Position numbers and translations under genes: made by a program. A model generated the notes under the pieces. That model was not told where the DNA came from. It searched no databases and saw only the letters and a list, made by a program, of their open reading frames with translations. Positions 9,617-19,578 of a stretch of 64,000 bases of DNA are shown here, piece by piece. The DNA comes from Sphingomonas sp. S2-65 (GTDB taxonomy: Bacteria; Pseudomonadota; Alphaproteobacteria; Sphingomonadales; Sphingomonadaceae). The stretch is from NCBI RefSeq assembly GCF_021513175.1, contig NZ_CP090953.1, forward strand, positions 558,001-622,000. The letters run 5' to 3'. How positions within the stretch are numbered: the stretch's first letter is position 1; every line of letters begins with the position of its first letter.

Positions 9617-9828
9617 GTTGTTCCCCACTTTGTATTCGGACGGTTGTTTGTCTTGGCGCGAATGGCGCGCGCGAACATCGCCGCTCGCTCGATAGAGCAA
9701 ACGGCGGCGCGGCAGTTCGAACCTGGGTGTTGTCCCCCGATCAGGGGCTAGCCGGGCATTATGATGGGATTGTGACGAAAGGTTTCTGTTTGCGCCGAGG
9801 TAAGTTGCGCCTCACGCAATCGGCTGCG

Positions 9829-10710
9829 TCAGAGCAGCCCCGCATGCGCCAGCGCGGCGTCGACCGCCGCACGGCTGGCCTCTCCCGCTTCGGTCATCGG
9901 CAGGCGCAGTTCCTGCGCGAAGCCTGGGCGAACCTTGCCCAGCGCATATTTCACCGGACCGGGGGATGCGTCGGTGAACAGCGCGACGTGCAGCGGATAC
10001 AAGCGGTCGTGAAGCGCGAGCGCCCGCGCAGTCTCGCCGGCTGCCCAGGCAGCCTGGAACTCGGCACAGAGCCGCGGCGCGACGTTCGCCGTGACAGAGA
10101 TGCACCCCACCCCGCCCATCGCGTTGAAGGCTAGCGCGGTTTCATCGTTGCCCGACAATTGGATGAAGTTCTCGCCGCCGCCGGCGCGATGCTCCGAGAC
10201 GCGGGTAAGCTGGCCGGTCGCGTCCTTCACACCGATATAGATGTCGGGGAAGGCGCGGACGATGCGCGCCATGGTGGCGGGCTGGATGTCGGTCACCGTG
10301 CGGCCGGGAACGTTGTAGAGCACCACCGGCAGCGTGGCCGCGCGCGCGATCGCCTCGAAATGGCGGAAGATGCCTTCCTGGCTGGGGCGGTTGTAATAAG
10401 GCGGGACCATCAGCACGGCGTCGGCGCCGGCTTCCTTGGCGGCCTGGACGTTGGTGATCGCTACGCTCGTGTCGTTGGATCCGGCGCCGGCGAGGACAGG
10501 CACCCTGCCCGCCGCCTGTTCGGCGCAGGCACGCACCACGCGGAAATGCTCTTCCTTCGGCATGGTCGCGGCCTCGCCGGTGGTCCCGCACGGAACCAGC
10601 GCCTTCGACCCTTCGGCAATCTGCCATTCAACTAGGCTACGGTATTCGTCCTCGGCGAAGACACCGTTGCGGAAGGGCGTGACCAGCGCCGGAATGGAGC
10701 CTGAAAACAT
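9829..10710 (-). CDS. dapA: 4-hydroxy-tetrahydrodipicolinate synthase
   Basis: 293 aa, normal for DapA, which condenses pyruvate with aspartate semialdehyde in lysine and diaminopimelate synthesis. The Schiff-base lysine is K162 (YIGVKDATG), with Y132 (VVLYNVPGRT) and the T43-T44 pair (PCGTTGE), plus Y106, completing the proton relay. ATG at 10710 (MFSGSIPALVTPF) is the family-typical start. The frame remains open far upstream, but that part is antisense to the transglycosylase gene and is not protein. The gene is divergent from the lytic transglycosylase, with about 80 bp between the starts for both promoters. Confidence 0.97.
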   Translation of the reverse strand: MFSGSIPALVTPFRNGVFAEDEYRSLVEWQIAEGSKALVPCGTTGEAATMPKEEHFRVVRACAEQAAGRVPVLAGAGSNDTSVAITNVQAAKEAGADAVLMVPPYYNRPSQEGIFRHFEAIARAATLPVVLYNVPGRTVTDIQPATMARIVRAFPDIYIGVKDATGQLTRVSEHRAGGGENFIQLSGNDETALAFNAMGGVGCISVTANVAPRLCAEFQAAWAAGETARALALHDRLYPLHVALFTDASPGPVKYALGKVRPGFAQELRLPMTEAGEASRAAVDAALAHAGLL

Positions 10711-10791
10711 GGAATTCTTCCTCAACCCCGCAATTCGGGTATGGCAGATAGGCGGCGATTCCGTATCATGTCCAGTATGGTGGGCCCTGTG

Positions 10792-12780
10792 ATGAAAAGC
10801 GTATTTCTGCTGGTCGGCGTATCCGGACTGGCGGTGACTTCCCAACTCACGCAAGCGCAGATCGGCTGGAATCAGCCCTCGACCGCACAGATCGTTCAGC
10901 AGGTGCCAGGCGCTTCGGCGAACGACCCGCTGAACGCGCCGCTGGCGGAGTGGAAACGGCTGCAACAGTCGGACAATTGGCCGTTCTCCGACTATGCCAA
11001 CTTCCTGCTTGCGCATCCCGGCTGGCCCGGCGAGACCAGCCGGCAGGCGGCGGCGGAAACGGCGCTGGACAGCGGGGCCAGCATGCCGGGCCTGGTGGTG
11101 CGGTTCTTCGATCGGTTCGCCCCGCGCACCGCCGCAGGGCATCTGCGCTTTGCCGAGGCACTGGCAGTGTCTGGCCGACGTGCGGAGGCCGACGAGCAGG
11201 CGCGCCGGGCGTGGCGGATGGGGGTCCTGCGCCCCAATGACGAGGCTCGGCTGACCGGCGCGTTCCTGAGCGCGCTGACCCCAGGCGATCATGATACGCG
11301 GATGGACATGCTGTTGTGGCGCGGGGCGACCAGCGCGGCGCAGCGCCAGATCGGCTTCGTCTCCCCTGCCCGCCGCCCGATCTTCGAGGCGCGGCTGGCG
11401 TACCGTACGCGCGCGGTGGATGCCGATGCCAGGGGCGCGACCGCGATGGCGATCGCCAGCAACGATGCCGGCCTGATCGCCGATCGCGCGACCTGGCTGC
11501 GCGACACCGGGCAGAGCCCCGCATCGCGTCAATCGCTCGCGAGCCGGCCGGTGCTGGCGGCGGCGCCGGGTGATCTCGAGAAATGGTATGAGGTGTTGCT
11601 GACCGCCGCGCGCGGTGCGGCTGCGGACGGTCAGTCCAGCCTCGCCTACCAGATTGCCAGCCGGGTCGACGACGCCGTGCCGCCGGGCGCGGTGGTGGCG
11701 GAGATGCCGCTCGGCGAACGCGACGACTATACCAGCCTCACCTGGCTGGCCGGGACGGTCGCGCTGTACGATCTCCAGCGCCCAGGCGATGCCGTCGGCA
11801 TGTTCGAGCGCTATTCCCGCGGATCGAAGACCCCGCAGACTCAGTCGAAGGGGCTTTATTGGGCCGGGCGGGCGGCGGAAGCCGCCGGCAACGGTGCGGC
11901 GGCGCAGGGATTCTACGCGCGGGCGGCGGGGTTCCCGGACCTTTATTACGGGCAGCTTGCGCTGGAACGGACCAGCCGGCCACTGCGCGCACCCGCCAGC
12001 ATGAGCAACCGGATCGTCGATCCTGCGACCCGCACTGCCTTTTACCGGCGCGAGACCGTGCGCGCGACGCAGCTGCTCGGCGCGCTGGGGCGGCGTGACG
12101 ATCAGGGGCTCTTCATCCGCCAGATCGCGCGCGACGCCACCACCGACACCGACCATGTCCTCGCCGCCGAGCTGTCCCAGACGATCGGGCGTCCGGATCT
12201 CGGCGTGATGGTGGGCCGCAGCGCGCTGGAGAACGGACTGTCGGACTATACTGCGGCGGGCTACCCCTCGGTGCGGGTGCCGGAGAGCCACGGTAACTAC
12301 TGGACCATCATCCACGCGATCGCGCGCCAGGAAAGCCAGTTCGACCGCAACGCCGTCAGCCACGCCGGCGCGCGCGGGCTGATGCAGCTGATGCCGGGCA
12401 CCGCTGCGGAAACCGCGGGCAAGCTCGGGCTGAGCTATAACCGCGACGCGCTGAACAGCGACACCGATTACAACATCCAGCTGGGGTCGACCTATTTCCA
12501 GCGGATGTTTGCGCTGTACGGCAGCTATCCGCTGGCGGTGGCGGCATATAATGCAGGGCCGGGCAACGTGAACAAGTGGATACGCGCCAATGGCGATCCG
12601 CGCATGCCGGGCGGCGACATCGTCCGCTGGATCGAGCGGATCCCGATCTTCGAGACCAAGAATTATGTGCAGCGCGTGCTCGAGAATGCCGTGGTCTACG
12701 ACCTCATGAACCCGCAGCGCGCGCGCAGCCTGGGGCCGGCCAATCTCAGCTGGTATCTCGGCAAGAACCGGCCGGGTTGA
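10792..12780 (+). CDS. soluble lytic murein transglycosylase (Slt-like)
   Basis: 662 aa from ATG at 10792, which starts directly at a signal peptide (MKSVFLLVGVSG to about residue 24, QAQ). A long helical superhelix-like region follows, and a C-terminal SLT/GEWL domain (about 500-640). The catalytic Glu is E514 in ARQESQFD, followed by the family signatures GARGLMQLMPGTA and AAYNAGPGNVNKW. It cleaves the MurNAc-GlcNAc bond of peptidoglycan in the periplasm, forming 1,6-anhydroMurNAc. It is followed at 11 bp by greB, so the two may be co-transcribed. Confidence 0.93.
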   Translation: MKSVFLLVGVSGLAVTSQLTQAQIGWNQPSTAQIVQQVPGASANDPLNAPLAEWKRLQQSDNWPFSDYANFLLAHPGWPGETSRQAAAETALDSGASMPGLVVRFFDRFAPRTAAGHLRFAEALAVSGRRAEADEQARRAWRMGVLRPNDEARLTGAFLSALTPGDHDTRMDMLLWRGATSAAQRQIGFVSPARRPIFEARLAYRTRAVDADARGATAMAIASNDAGLIADRATWLRDTGQSPASRQSLASRPVLAAAPGDLEKWYEVLLTAARGAAADGQSSLAYQIASRVDDAVPPGAVVAEMPLGERDDYTSLTWLAGTVALYDLQRPGDAVGMFERYSRGSKTPQTQSKGLYWAGRAAEAAGNGAAAQGFYARAAGFPDLYYGQLALERTSRPLRAPASMSNRIVDPATRTAFYRRETVRATQLLGALGRRDDQGLFIRQIARDATTDTDHVLAAELSQTIGRPDLGVMVGRSALENGLSDYTAAGYPSVRVPESHGNYWTIIHAIARQESQFDRNAVSHAGARGLMQLMPGTAAETAGKLGLSYNRDALNSDTDYNIQLGSTYFQRMFALYGSYPLAVAAYNAGPGNVNKWIRANGDPRMPGGDIVRWIERIPIFETKNYVQRVLENAVVYDLMNPQRARSLGPANLSWYLGKNRPG

Positions 12781-12791
12781 GCGACCCAGCG

Positions 12792-13268
12792 ATGGATCGT
12801 CCCAATTACATCAGCCCGGCAGGTTATTCCGCGCTGAAGGCAGAATATGACGCGCTGTTCGGCACCGAGCGGCCCAAGATCGTCGACGTCATCTCCTGGG
12901 CGGCGGGCAATGGCGACCGCTCGGAGAATGGCGACTATCTCTATGGCCGCAAGCGTCTGCGCGAGATCGACCGGCGGCTCGGCTGGCTGTCCAGGCGGAT
13001 GAAGGCCGCCAAGGTGGTCGATCCTGCCCGGCAGGAGGATCGCAGCCGCGTCTATTTCGGCGCGACGGTGACGATCGCCGACGAAGACGACAACCATCGC
13101 ACCGTGACGCTGACCGGCGATGACGAAGCCGATGCCGGACGCGGCCTGATCGGCTGGAACTCGCCGATCGCCCGGGCGCTGCGCGGCGCGGCGGTAGGCG
13201 ATCTCCGCCGGGTGATGCTGCCCGGAGGCGAGCGCGAATATGAAGTGATCGCGCTCGACTACCCCTGA
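12792..13268 (+). CDS. greB: transcription elongation factor GreB
   Basis: 158 aa. It has an N-terminal coiled-coil hairpin (YISPAGYSALKAEYDALF to about residue 75), with the acidic tip around NGDRSENGDYLYGRKRLREID supplying the residues that stimulate RNA cleavage by backtracked RNA polymerase. The C-terminal FKBP-like domain ends GEREYEVIALDYP. The GRKRLREIDRRL element and the missing GreA-type basic patch favour GreB over GreA. ATG at 12792 is the start; a longer frame upstream only overlaps the transglycosylase gene. Confidence 0.92.
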   Translation: MDRPNYISPAGYSALKAEYDALFGTERPKIVDVISWAAGNGDRSENGDYLYGRKRLREIDRRLGWLSRRMKAAKVVDPARQEDRSRVYFGATVTIADEDDNHRTVTLTGDDEADAGRGLIGWNSPIARALRGAAVGDLRRVMLPGGEREYEVIALDYP

Positions 13269-13373
13269 CGCGTGCCGCAGACGCGGCGAACGGCGCTGCG
13301 GGTGCTGGTCTTTTTTCTCCCCATGCTGAAAATGGTTAGCAGGCCGCTAAGGGCCTGATTGAGCGTGGGGAAT

Positions 13374-13652
13374 ATGGCGACACAGCGTATCTTCGTGTCC
13401 GGCCGAGTGCAGGGCATCGGCTATCGCGACTGGGTGGTGCGGACGGCGCAGCGCAACGGGCTGACGGGTTATGTCCGCAACCTGAAGGACGGGCGCGTGG
13501 AGATCGTCGCCACGGGCGAGGAGGAACCGCTCCAGGCGCTGATCGAAAGCTGCCGCGAAGGCCCCGCCATGGCGCGGGTCGATCATGTCGAGAGCTTCCC
13601 CGCCGACGACGAGCGGGGACATAAGGGGTTCACCAAACGCTTCACGGCGTGA
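13374..13652 (+). CDS. acyP: acylphosphatase
   Basis: 92 aa, the standard size. It hydrolyses the carboxyl-phosphate bond of acyl phosphates. Catalytic R18 lies in GRVQGIGYRDWV and catalytic N36 in YVRNLKDG. The closing half shows the usual hydrophobic pattern. ATG at 13374 is preceded by GTGGGGA, a good ribosome site; the in-frame TTG at 13359 lacks one. It is monocistronic by appearance, convergent with ettA. Confidence 0.93.
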   Translation: MATQRIFVSGRVQGIGYRDWVVRTAQRNGLTGYVRNLKDGRVEIVATGEEEPLQALIESCREGPAMARVDHVESFPADDERGHKGFTKRFTA

Positions 13653-13765
13653 CGCCGAACAGGCCAGCGTCCCGGTTCGGCGCGTGTCGGCACGCACATA
13701 GCCGCCGAGACACGTGAAACGCGTCGCCGGGGCCGCCGAGCATGTCGGCGCCCCCGGCTGGGTAT

Positions 13766-15445
<1,680 letters not shown>

Positions 15446-15582
15446 TCGACGGTCTCCGTTGCGATATTCTGTATGCGGGAAATTCGGAAGCGCATGTAGC
15501 GATCCGGCGCTCGCTTGGCAACGCGAGCCCTCCTGCTCGCCTGAGCATTGCAATTGTTTCGGAGCTGGTTAGCAGTTGCACC

Positions 15583-16953
15583 ATGACCAAGCGCATCCTG
15601 CTTGCGGCAGCGGCCGCCCTAGCCCTTCCCCTTCCCACGCTGGCGCAGACCGCCGAACAGGTCGCCGCGCTGCGCGACGACGCACTCAAGAACGACACCC
15701 TCGCCTGGGACCTGACCGAGGGGCTGACGACCGAGATCGGGCAGCGCCTGGCGGCGACCGAGGCGGAAGCCCGCGCCCGCGCCTGGTCGGTCAAGCGCCT
15801 GACCGCACTCGGCTTCAAGAATGTGCGGATCGAGACCTATCGCATGCCCGTCTGGGTACGCGGCGCCGAGACCGCCGAAGTGGTCGGCGGATCGGCGCAG
15901 AAGCTAAGCATCGCCGCGCTCGGTAATTCCGGGTCGACCGGCCCGCGCGGCGTCGAGGCCGAGGTGGTCTACTTCCCGACTTTCGCCGACCTGCAGGCCG
16001 CGCCGGCGGGGAGCCTGAAGGGCAAGATCGCCTTTCTCAGCCACGCGATGACCGCCACCCAGGACGGTTCGCAATATGGCTATTACGGCAACGTCCGGCG
16101 CCAGGGACCGACGCTGGCGGCGAGCAAGGGCGCCGCGGCAGTGCTCATCCGCTCGATCGGCACCGACTATCACCGCAACCCGCATACCGGCGTGACCAGT
16201 TGGGCCAAGGGCACCAAGCCGATCGCCGCTGCCGCGCTGTCGGTACCCGACGCCGAACAGCTCGAGCGGCTGCTCAAGCGCGGCCCCGTCAAGCTGCGCC
16301 TGCTGATCACCCCGCAGTTCAAGGGTGAGGCGGAGTCCGGCAACGTCATCGCCGAAGTCCCCGGCAGCGACCCCTCCGCCGGGGTGGTGCTGATCGGCGG
16401 CCACCTCGACAGCTGGGATCTCGGCACCGGCGCGATCGACGACGCGTCGGGCGTGGCGATCACCGCCGCCGCGGCGAAGCGGATCATGGATGCGGGCCAG
16501 CCGCGGCGCACGATCCGCGTCGTCTGGTTCGGCGCGGAGGAAGTCGGCGGCTTCGGCGGTGAAGCCTATGCCAAGGCGCACGGCAGCGAGCGCCACGTGC
16601 TGGCCACCGAATCCGACTTCGGTGCCGATCGCGTGTGGAAGTTCACGACCAACCTGCCCGCGGGCGCGGAGCCCATCGCCGCCCGTCTGGCGAGCGCGCT
16701 GGCGCCGCTCGGCATCTCGCCGGGCAGCGACAAGGCGCATGGCGGCACCGATGTCGGGCCTGTGCTCGCGCTCGGCGTGCCGGGGGTCGACCTCGAACAA
16801 TCGGGCCTGCGCTACTTCGATTATCACCACACGCCCGACGATACGCTCGACAAGGTCGATCCTGGCGAACTGCGGCAGAATGTGGCGGCGTGGACGACGA
16901 TGCTCGCCGTGGTGGCCAACGCTCCCGAAGAAATAGGGCCGGTGCGCCACTAA
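15583..16953 (+). CDS. exported M28 family metallopeptidase (PA-domain aminopeptidase type)
   Basis: 456 aa. The signal peptide is about residues 1-22 (ending TLAQ). A protease-associated (PA) domain is inserted around 115-245. Zinc-binding motifs of M28 are visible: H274 and D276 in GGHLDSWDLG, D286-D287 in AIDDASG, E319-E320 in WFGAEEVG, the Glu/Asp near 343 (ATESDFG), and the last His in FDYHHTPDD. This matches the glutamate carboxypeptidase / Q-type group of periplasmic or secreted aminopeptidases. It probably digests peptides in the periplasm. ATG at 15583 directly precedes the signal peptide. Confidence 0.93.
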   Translation: MTKRILLAAAAALALPLPTLAQTAEQVAALRDDALKNDTLAWDLTEGLTTEIGQRLAATEAEARARAWSVKRLTALGFKNVRIETYRMPVWVRGAETAEVVGGSAQKLSIAALGNSGSTGPRGVEAEVVYFPTFADLQAAPAGSLKGKIAFLSHAMTATQDGSQYGYYGNVRRQGPTLAASKGAAAVLIRSIGTDYHRNPHTGVTSWAKGTKPIAAAALSVPDAEQLERLLKRGPVKLRLLITPQFKGEAESGNVIAEVPGSDPSAGVVLIGGHLDSWDLGTGAIDDASGVAITAAAAKRIMDAGQPRRTIRVVWFGAEEVGGFGGEAYAKAHGSERHVLATESDFGADRVWKFTTNLPAGAEPIAARLASALAPLGISPGSDKAHGGTDVGPVLALGVPGVDLEQSGLRYFDYHHTPDDTLDKVDPGELRQNVAAWTTMLAVVANAPEEIGPVRH

Positions 16954-17117
16954 AAAGGTTAGTCACGATTTCGCCTTGTTTGCGGCCAAAATGCGGCGAG
17001 TTGAGGCTAAACGTGTCTGATTTGCGATTGACGGCTGCGCGCCAGCCGCTATTTCACAGGCTTCGCGCTGGCGTTCAGGCCGGTAGCGAAACGTTTTTAC
17101 TGTAAGGGAATCACCCT

Positions 17118-17351
17118 ATGAAGAAGCTCCTCATCGTTGCCGCCACCGCCGGCCTGATGTCGCTCGCAGCCTGCAACGGCGGCACCGAGAACACCGCGAC
17201 CGAAGCCGCGATCGACAACCACGAAGCAAACGCAGCGATCTACGAAGACGCAGCCGACAACACCGCCAACGCGGCTGTCGAGAACGTTCTCGAGAACGCT
17301 GCCGACGTCGAAGAGAACAAGGCTGACGCGCTCGAAGCGAACGCACAGTAA
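17118..17351 (+). CDS. small Ala/Asn/Glu-rich lipoprotein, function unknown
   Basis: 77 aa. MKKLLIVAATAGLMSLAAC is a clear lipoprotein signal (lipobox LAAC, Cys19). The mature part is only about 58 residues, very rich in Ala, Asn, Glu and Asp, with heptad-like spacing (ATEAAIDNHEANAAIYEDAA and similar), so it may form an acidic helix or a coiled coil anchored to the outer membrane. It contains one His and no Cys beyond the lipidated one. Small proteins like this are common in sphingomonads without known role. A terminator follows at 17391-17419, so it is probably transcribed alone and possibly abundantly. Confidence 0.85.
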   Translation: MKKLLIVAATAGLMSLAACNGGTENTATEAAIDNHEANAAIYEDAADNTANAAVENVLENAADVEENKADALEANAQ

Positions 17352-17390
17352 TCTCTTCTCCGACCCCCAGGGTCGGAAGCATGAGTTCGA

Positions 17391-17419
17391 AAGGGCGTCC
17401 CTCCGGGGGCGCCCTTTTT
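17391..17419 (+). terminator. rho-independent terminator after the small lipoprotein gene
   Basis: AAGGGCG at 17391-17397 pairs with CGCCCTT at 17410-17416, followed by a T-run (CCCTTTTTC). The G/C-rich stem with U-tract is a standard intrinsic terminator for the lipoprotein gene ending at 17351. Confidence 0.85.
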
Positions 17420-17486
17420 CGTTGCACCCTGTGGTTGTACACAGGACCCGCTCGCCACGATCGAGCGCACCAGCCTGAGAGGCCTC

Positions 17487-17681
17487 ATGAACGACTTCGC
17501 TCAGCTTTTGGCGCGTGCCCGCCAACTCGACGCCGCCGCGGGGTCGCCCACGCTGGTGATCGACAAGCTTGGCAACGCAAACGGCAGGCCCGTCACGCTG
17601 TCCTATAGCGACGTCGTCGATCTGGAAGGCTTTATCGGTGGGCTGGTCACCGCCCTGGAGCAATGCCGCGGAGCGCGTTGA
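17487..17681 (+). CDS. small hypothetical protein
   Basis: 64 aa starting at ATG 17487 with GAGAGG seven bases upstream. The sequence (MNDFAQLLARARQLDAAAG at the start, then TLVIDKLGNANGRPV and DLEGFIGGLVTALEQC) reads like a compact globular protein with an N-terminal helix, a beta hairpin and a C-terminal helix. I recognise no family. It sits between the terminator of the lipoprotein gene and tRNA-Pro. Codon use resembles the neighbours, so it is probably a real gene. Confidence 0.6.
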   Translation: MNDFAQLLARARQLDAAAGSPTLVIDKLGNANGRPVTLSYSDVVDLEGFIGGLVTALEQCRGAR

Positions 17682-17715
17682 GAGGCCGAACCGCACAAGC
17701 GGGGCGCTGGAGAGG

Positions 17716-17792
<77 letters not shown>

Positions 17793-18118
17793 ACGCCGTG
17801 CAGCGCGCTTAGTCGCTCCTGCTTCAACGCACAAGCCGCAACGCGAGCAAGACGGGAGGCCGGACGAGCTTTCTGACCTGTAACGTGCTCGTTTATCTAC
17901 TCAGTCGCGAAAGCGGCGCAATTTCGATATGCCCACTTCGAGGGGAATCCGATCCGCTCCTTCGTACACAGTGCCGCGTCAAGCAATCGCTGCTGACGCC
18001 TAGAGCCAGTCGTTCAGGTTGGCGCTAGCATTCCCCGAAAGCGGACTTCCGTTCATGCCACGGCAATGGCAGAGAGAGCCCTATTTGCCGTCGTGGCGAA
18101 TCGCTGTACTCTCACGCA
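17793..18118. other. 326-bp intergenic stretch after tRNA-Pro, containing repeat copy A
   Basis: No gene-like frame is convincing here. The stretch separates tRNA-Pro from the first orphan membrane ORF. Its only recognisable structure is the direct-repeat copy at 18007-18044. No integrase remnant, attachment-site duplication of the tRNA 3' end or promoter is evident. Confidence 0.5.
18007..18044 (+). repeat. degenerate direct repeat, copy A
   Basis: 38 bp beginning CAGTCGTTCAGGT and ending CCCGAAAGCGG. Copy B at 18845-18882 has the same length, with the first 13 and last 11 bases identical and a diverged centre (about 28 of 38 positions equal overall). Confidence 0.6.
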
Positions 18119-18418
18119 GTGTTGATCATCGCAATCTTCGCGCCCGTATTGATCACGTTGTTGCTGAGCCGCATTTTTGCGTCACTCGCGCGACGAAAAT
18201 TCTGGCTGGCCGTCCTCGCCGGTGGACTGCTGCTTCCACTGGCTACGGCGGTATGGGCAGCAATGTGGATGCTTCCTGACATGCTGAACCCCTCCGTCGG
18301 GTTTGCCGATGGCTTTCCACCAGGCCCGCTGCTGGTGAATTACGCGCTGTTGATGCTCCCAGCGACACTCACGACCAACCTCATTGCCATGCGACGTCTT
18401 CGAGCTGGTGGCAGCTGA
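18119..18418 (+). CDS. small hypothetical membrane protein
   Basis: 99 aa from GTG at 18119. There are three probable transmembrane helices: about residues 1-20 (LIIAIFAPVLITLLLSRIF), 28-50 ([20 protein letters not shown]) and 68-88 (PLLVNYALLMLPATLTTNLI). The loops are short, with a positive-inside pattern (SLARRK and the C-terminal MRRLRAGG). No family recognised. It is the first of two unrelated small membrane proteins on the plus strand between two copies of a degenerate repeat, which gives the region an accessory look. Confidence 0.55.
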   Translation: MLIIAIFAPVLITLLLSRIFASLARRKFWLAVLAGGLLLPLATAVWAAMWMLPDMLNPSVGFADGFPPGPLLVNYALLMLPATLTTNLIAMRRLRAGGS

Positions 18419-18492
18419 CGCCCCAAAGGCGGACGTTCATGTTTCGCTGAGTTTGACGTGATAATTTCCAGTCATCTTGCGGGGAATGACAG

Positions 18493-18768
18493 GTGCGAGA
18501 GCTGGCGCTTCTAGGCGTGCATGGAGTGGTCAGCACCGTCTTCGCGGCTGGTGCAGTGATCATTGGCCCTCATGCGACCGAGGCTCAGAGCGAGCATGTT
18601 GTTCTCGTGACTTACACCCTCCTCCAGTCCTTCGCGGCGCTCTTGATTGCTGCGGCTGCCCGACCCCGCTCGAAGGTGCCAATGGCCGTTGCGGCGGCGG
18701 CCGCAGCAGCTTGGGGTGCTTGGTGCTCAATCATCGCGTGGATGGCGCTTAGCGGCAGCTGGCTATGA
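18493..18768 (+). CDS. small hypothetical membrane protein
   Basis: 91 aa from GTG at 18493, with GGGGAA about 10 bases upstream. Three hydrophobic segments (about 5-25, 37-56 and 63-88) suggest a small inner-membrane protein with one His-containing loop (GPHATEAQSEH). An Ala-rich third helix ends in SIIAWMALSGSWL. I do not recognise a family. The spacing to the upstream ORF is 74 bp. Confidence 0.55.
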   Translation: MRELALLGVHGVVSTVFAAGAVIIGPHATEAQSEHVVLVTYTLLQSFAALLIAAAARPRSKVPMAVAAAAAAAWGAWCSIIAWMALSGSWL

Positions 18769-18844
18769 CCGCTTTCCACCAGATCGCGACCTTCGGGCAG
18801 ATAAGTGGGCGCGAAAAGCAGTCCTTCCGCTTCCGCCCCAAAGT

Positions 18845-18882
18845 CAGTCGTTCAGGTCAGCCGCCCCGTCTCCCGAAAGCGG
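18845..18882 (+). repeat. degenerate direct repeat, copy B
   Basis: 38 bp, same orientation as copy A at 18007-18044. Here the repeat overlaps the 3' end of the minus-strand ORF at 18852-19316: read on the minus strand it supplies that protein's last ten residues (RFRETGRLT and stop). Confidence 0.6.
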
Positions 18883-19316
18883 TCGCTCGTTTGCGTCCGG
18901 GCTTCATATGCTTCCAAAAGAGGCCACAGGCTCACGGAGTCCGCGCCCTGCTGCTCGGCCGCGTTGCGAAGCGCGTAGAATTCATCGTCACTCTTGATGT
19001 GACCCCGGCGAACTACTCGCTGGACCAGCTTAGAGAACCTTGCGCGCACTTCCGACAGTGTTGGTAAACCCGATTGCGAAAGCTCGTGGTTGCACGCGGT
19101 CACGTCACTGGCCGGCCAGTCACTCGTAAACTCCACAACGTCCCCGATCGCCATACCTAGGCCGCTGCGCGCCTTGGCGGGGGTCTTCACTGCCATTCTA
19201 TCGAGCACGGCTACGGGGTGAGTATCTGGGGTGAGCAGGTCCAAGGGAAAAACCTTGGGGACCATGTGGCCGAACCAGGACCGCAGGCGCGCGTATTCGG
19301 TGGGATCGATCCGCAT
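18852..19316 (-). CDS. hypothetical protein with repeat-derived C-terminus
   Basis: 154 aa from ATG at 19316 (MRIDPTEYARLRSWFGHM); an in-frame start at 19406 would add 30 residues of poorer sequence. It looks like a soluble protein. The N-terminal half contains PKVFPLDLLTPDTHPVAVLDRM, and the middle has a two-helix element (LPTLSEVRARFSKLVQRVVR) followed by GHIKSDDEFYALRNAAEQ, the pattern of a small helical regulatory or immunity-type domain. No family recognised. Its last residues come from repeat copy B, so the original stop may have been replaced when the repeat arrived. Confidence 0.6.
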   Translation of the reverse strand: MRIDPTEYARLRSWFGHMVPKVFPLDLLTPDTHPVAVLDRMAVKTPAKARSGLGMAIGDVVEFTSDWPASDVTACNHELSQSGLPTLSEVRARFSKLVQRVVRRGHIKSDDEFYALRNAAEQQGADSVSLWPLLEAYEARTQTSDRFRETGRLT

Positions 19317-19546
19317 GGCCGTTATGCTGACAGCGTCGAGGCCATGGCACAACGGCAGCGCTTCGCACGTCGAGTGCGCCAAGCGGACGGACCGCTTTCC
19401 GCCCATGCCCCGGCATTCGCGAACGGGTCCAATAAGCGGGGCTCAGCCGCGCGCAGTAGGCCGCTACCCCAAGTCGATTGTTCAGCAGATCATCAGGACG
19501 GCCCAAACCGGCCACACCTGTGCCAATCCCCGCTCACGAGAGGGTG

Positions 19547-19570
19547 GCGGGCGTAGTCGATCACGCCCGC
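19547..19570. repeat. inverted repeat beyond the SDR gene
   Basis: GCGGGCGT at 19547-19554 pairs exactly with ACGCCCGC at 19563-19570 around the loop AGTCGATC. It lies nine bases past the SDR stop (minus strand). No U-run follows on the minus strand, so a terminator role is possible but not shown. Upstream of it (19317-19546) I see no gene. Confidence 0.4.
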
Positions 19571-19578
19571 TGCTATTA

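Noticed and set aside
7244..9751. 835-residue plus-strand open frame opposite the TonB receptor
   Set aside because: Shadow of the receptor gene; no recognisable protein sequence or ribosome site.
10711..12363. Upstream extension of dapA into a fused protein
   Set aside because: The frame is open by chance antisense to the transglycosylase gene; DapA is complete from ATG 10710.
18007..18882. CRISPR or integron-like array in the repeat region
   Set aside because: Only two diverged copies 800 bp apart, no regular spacing, no cas or integrase gene.
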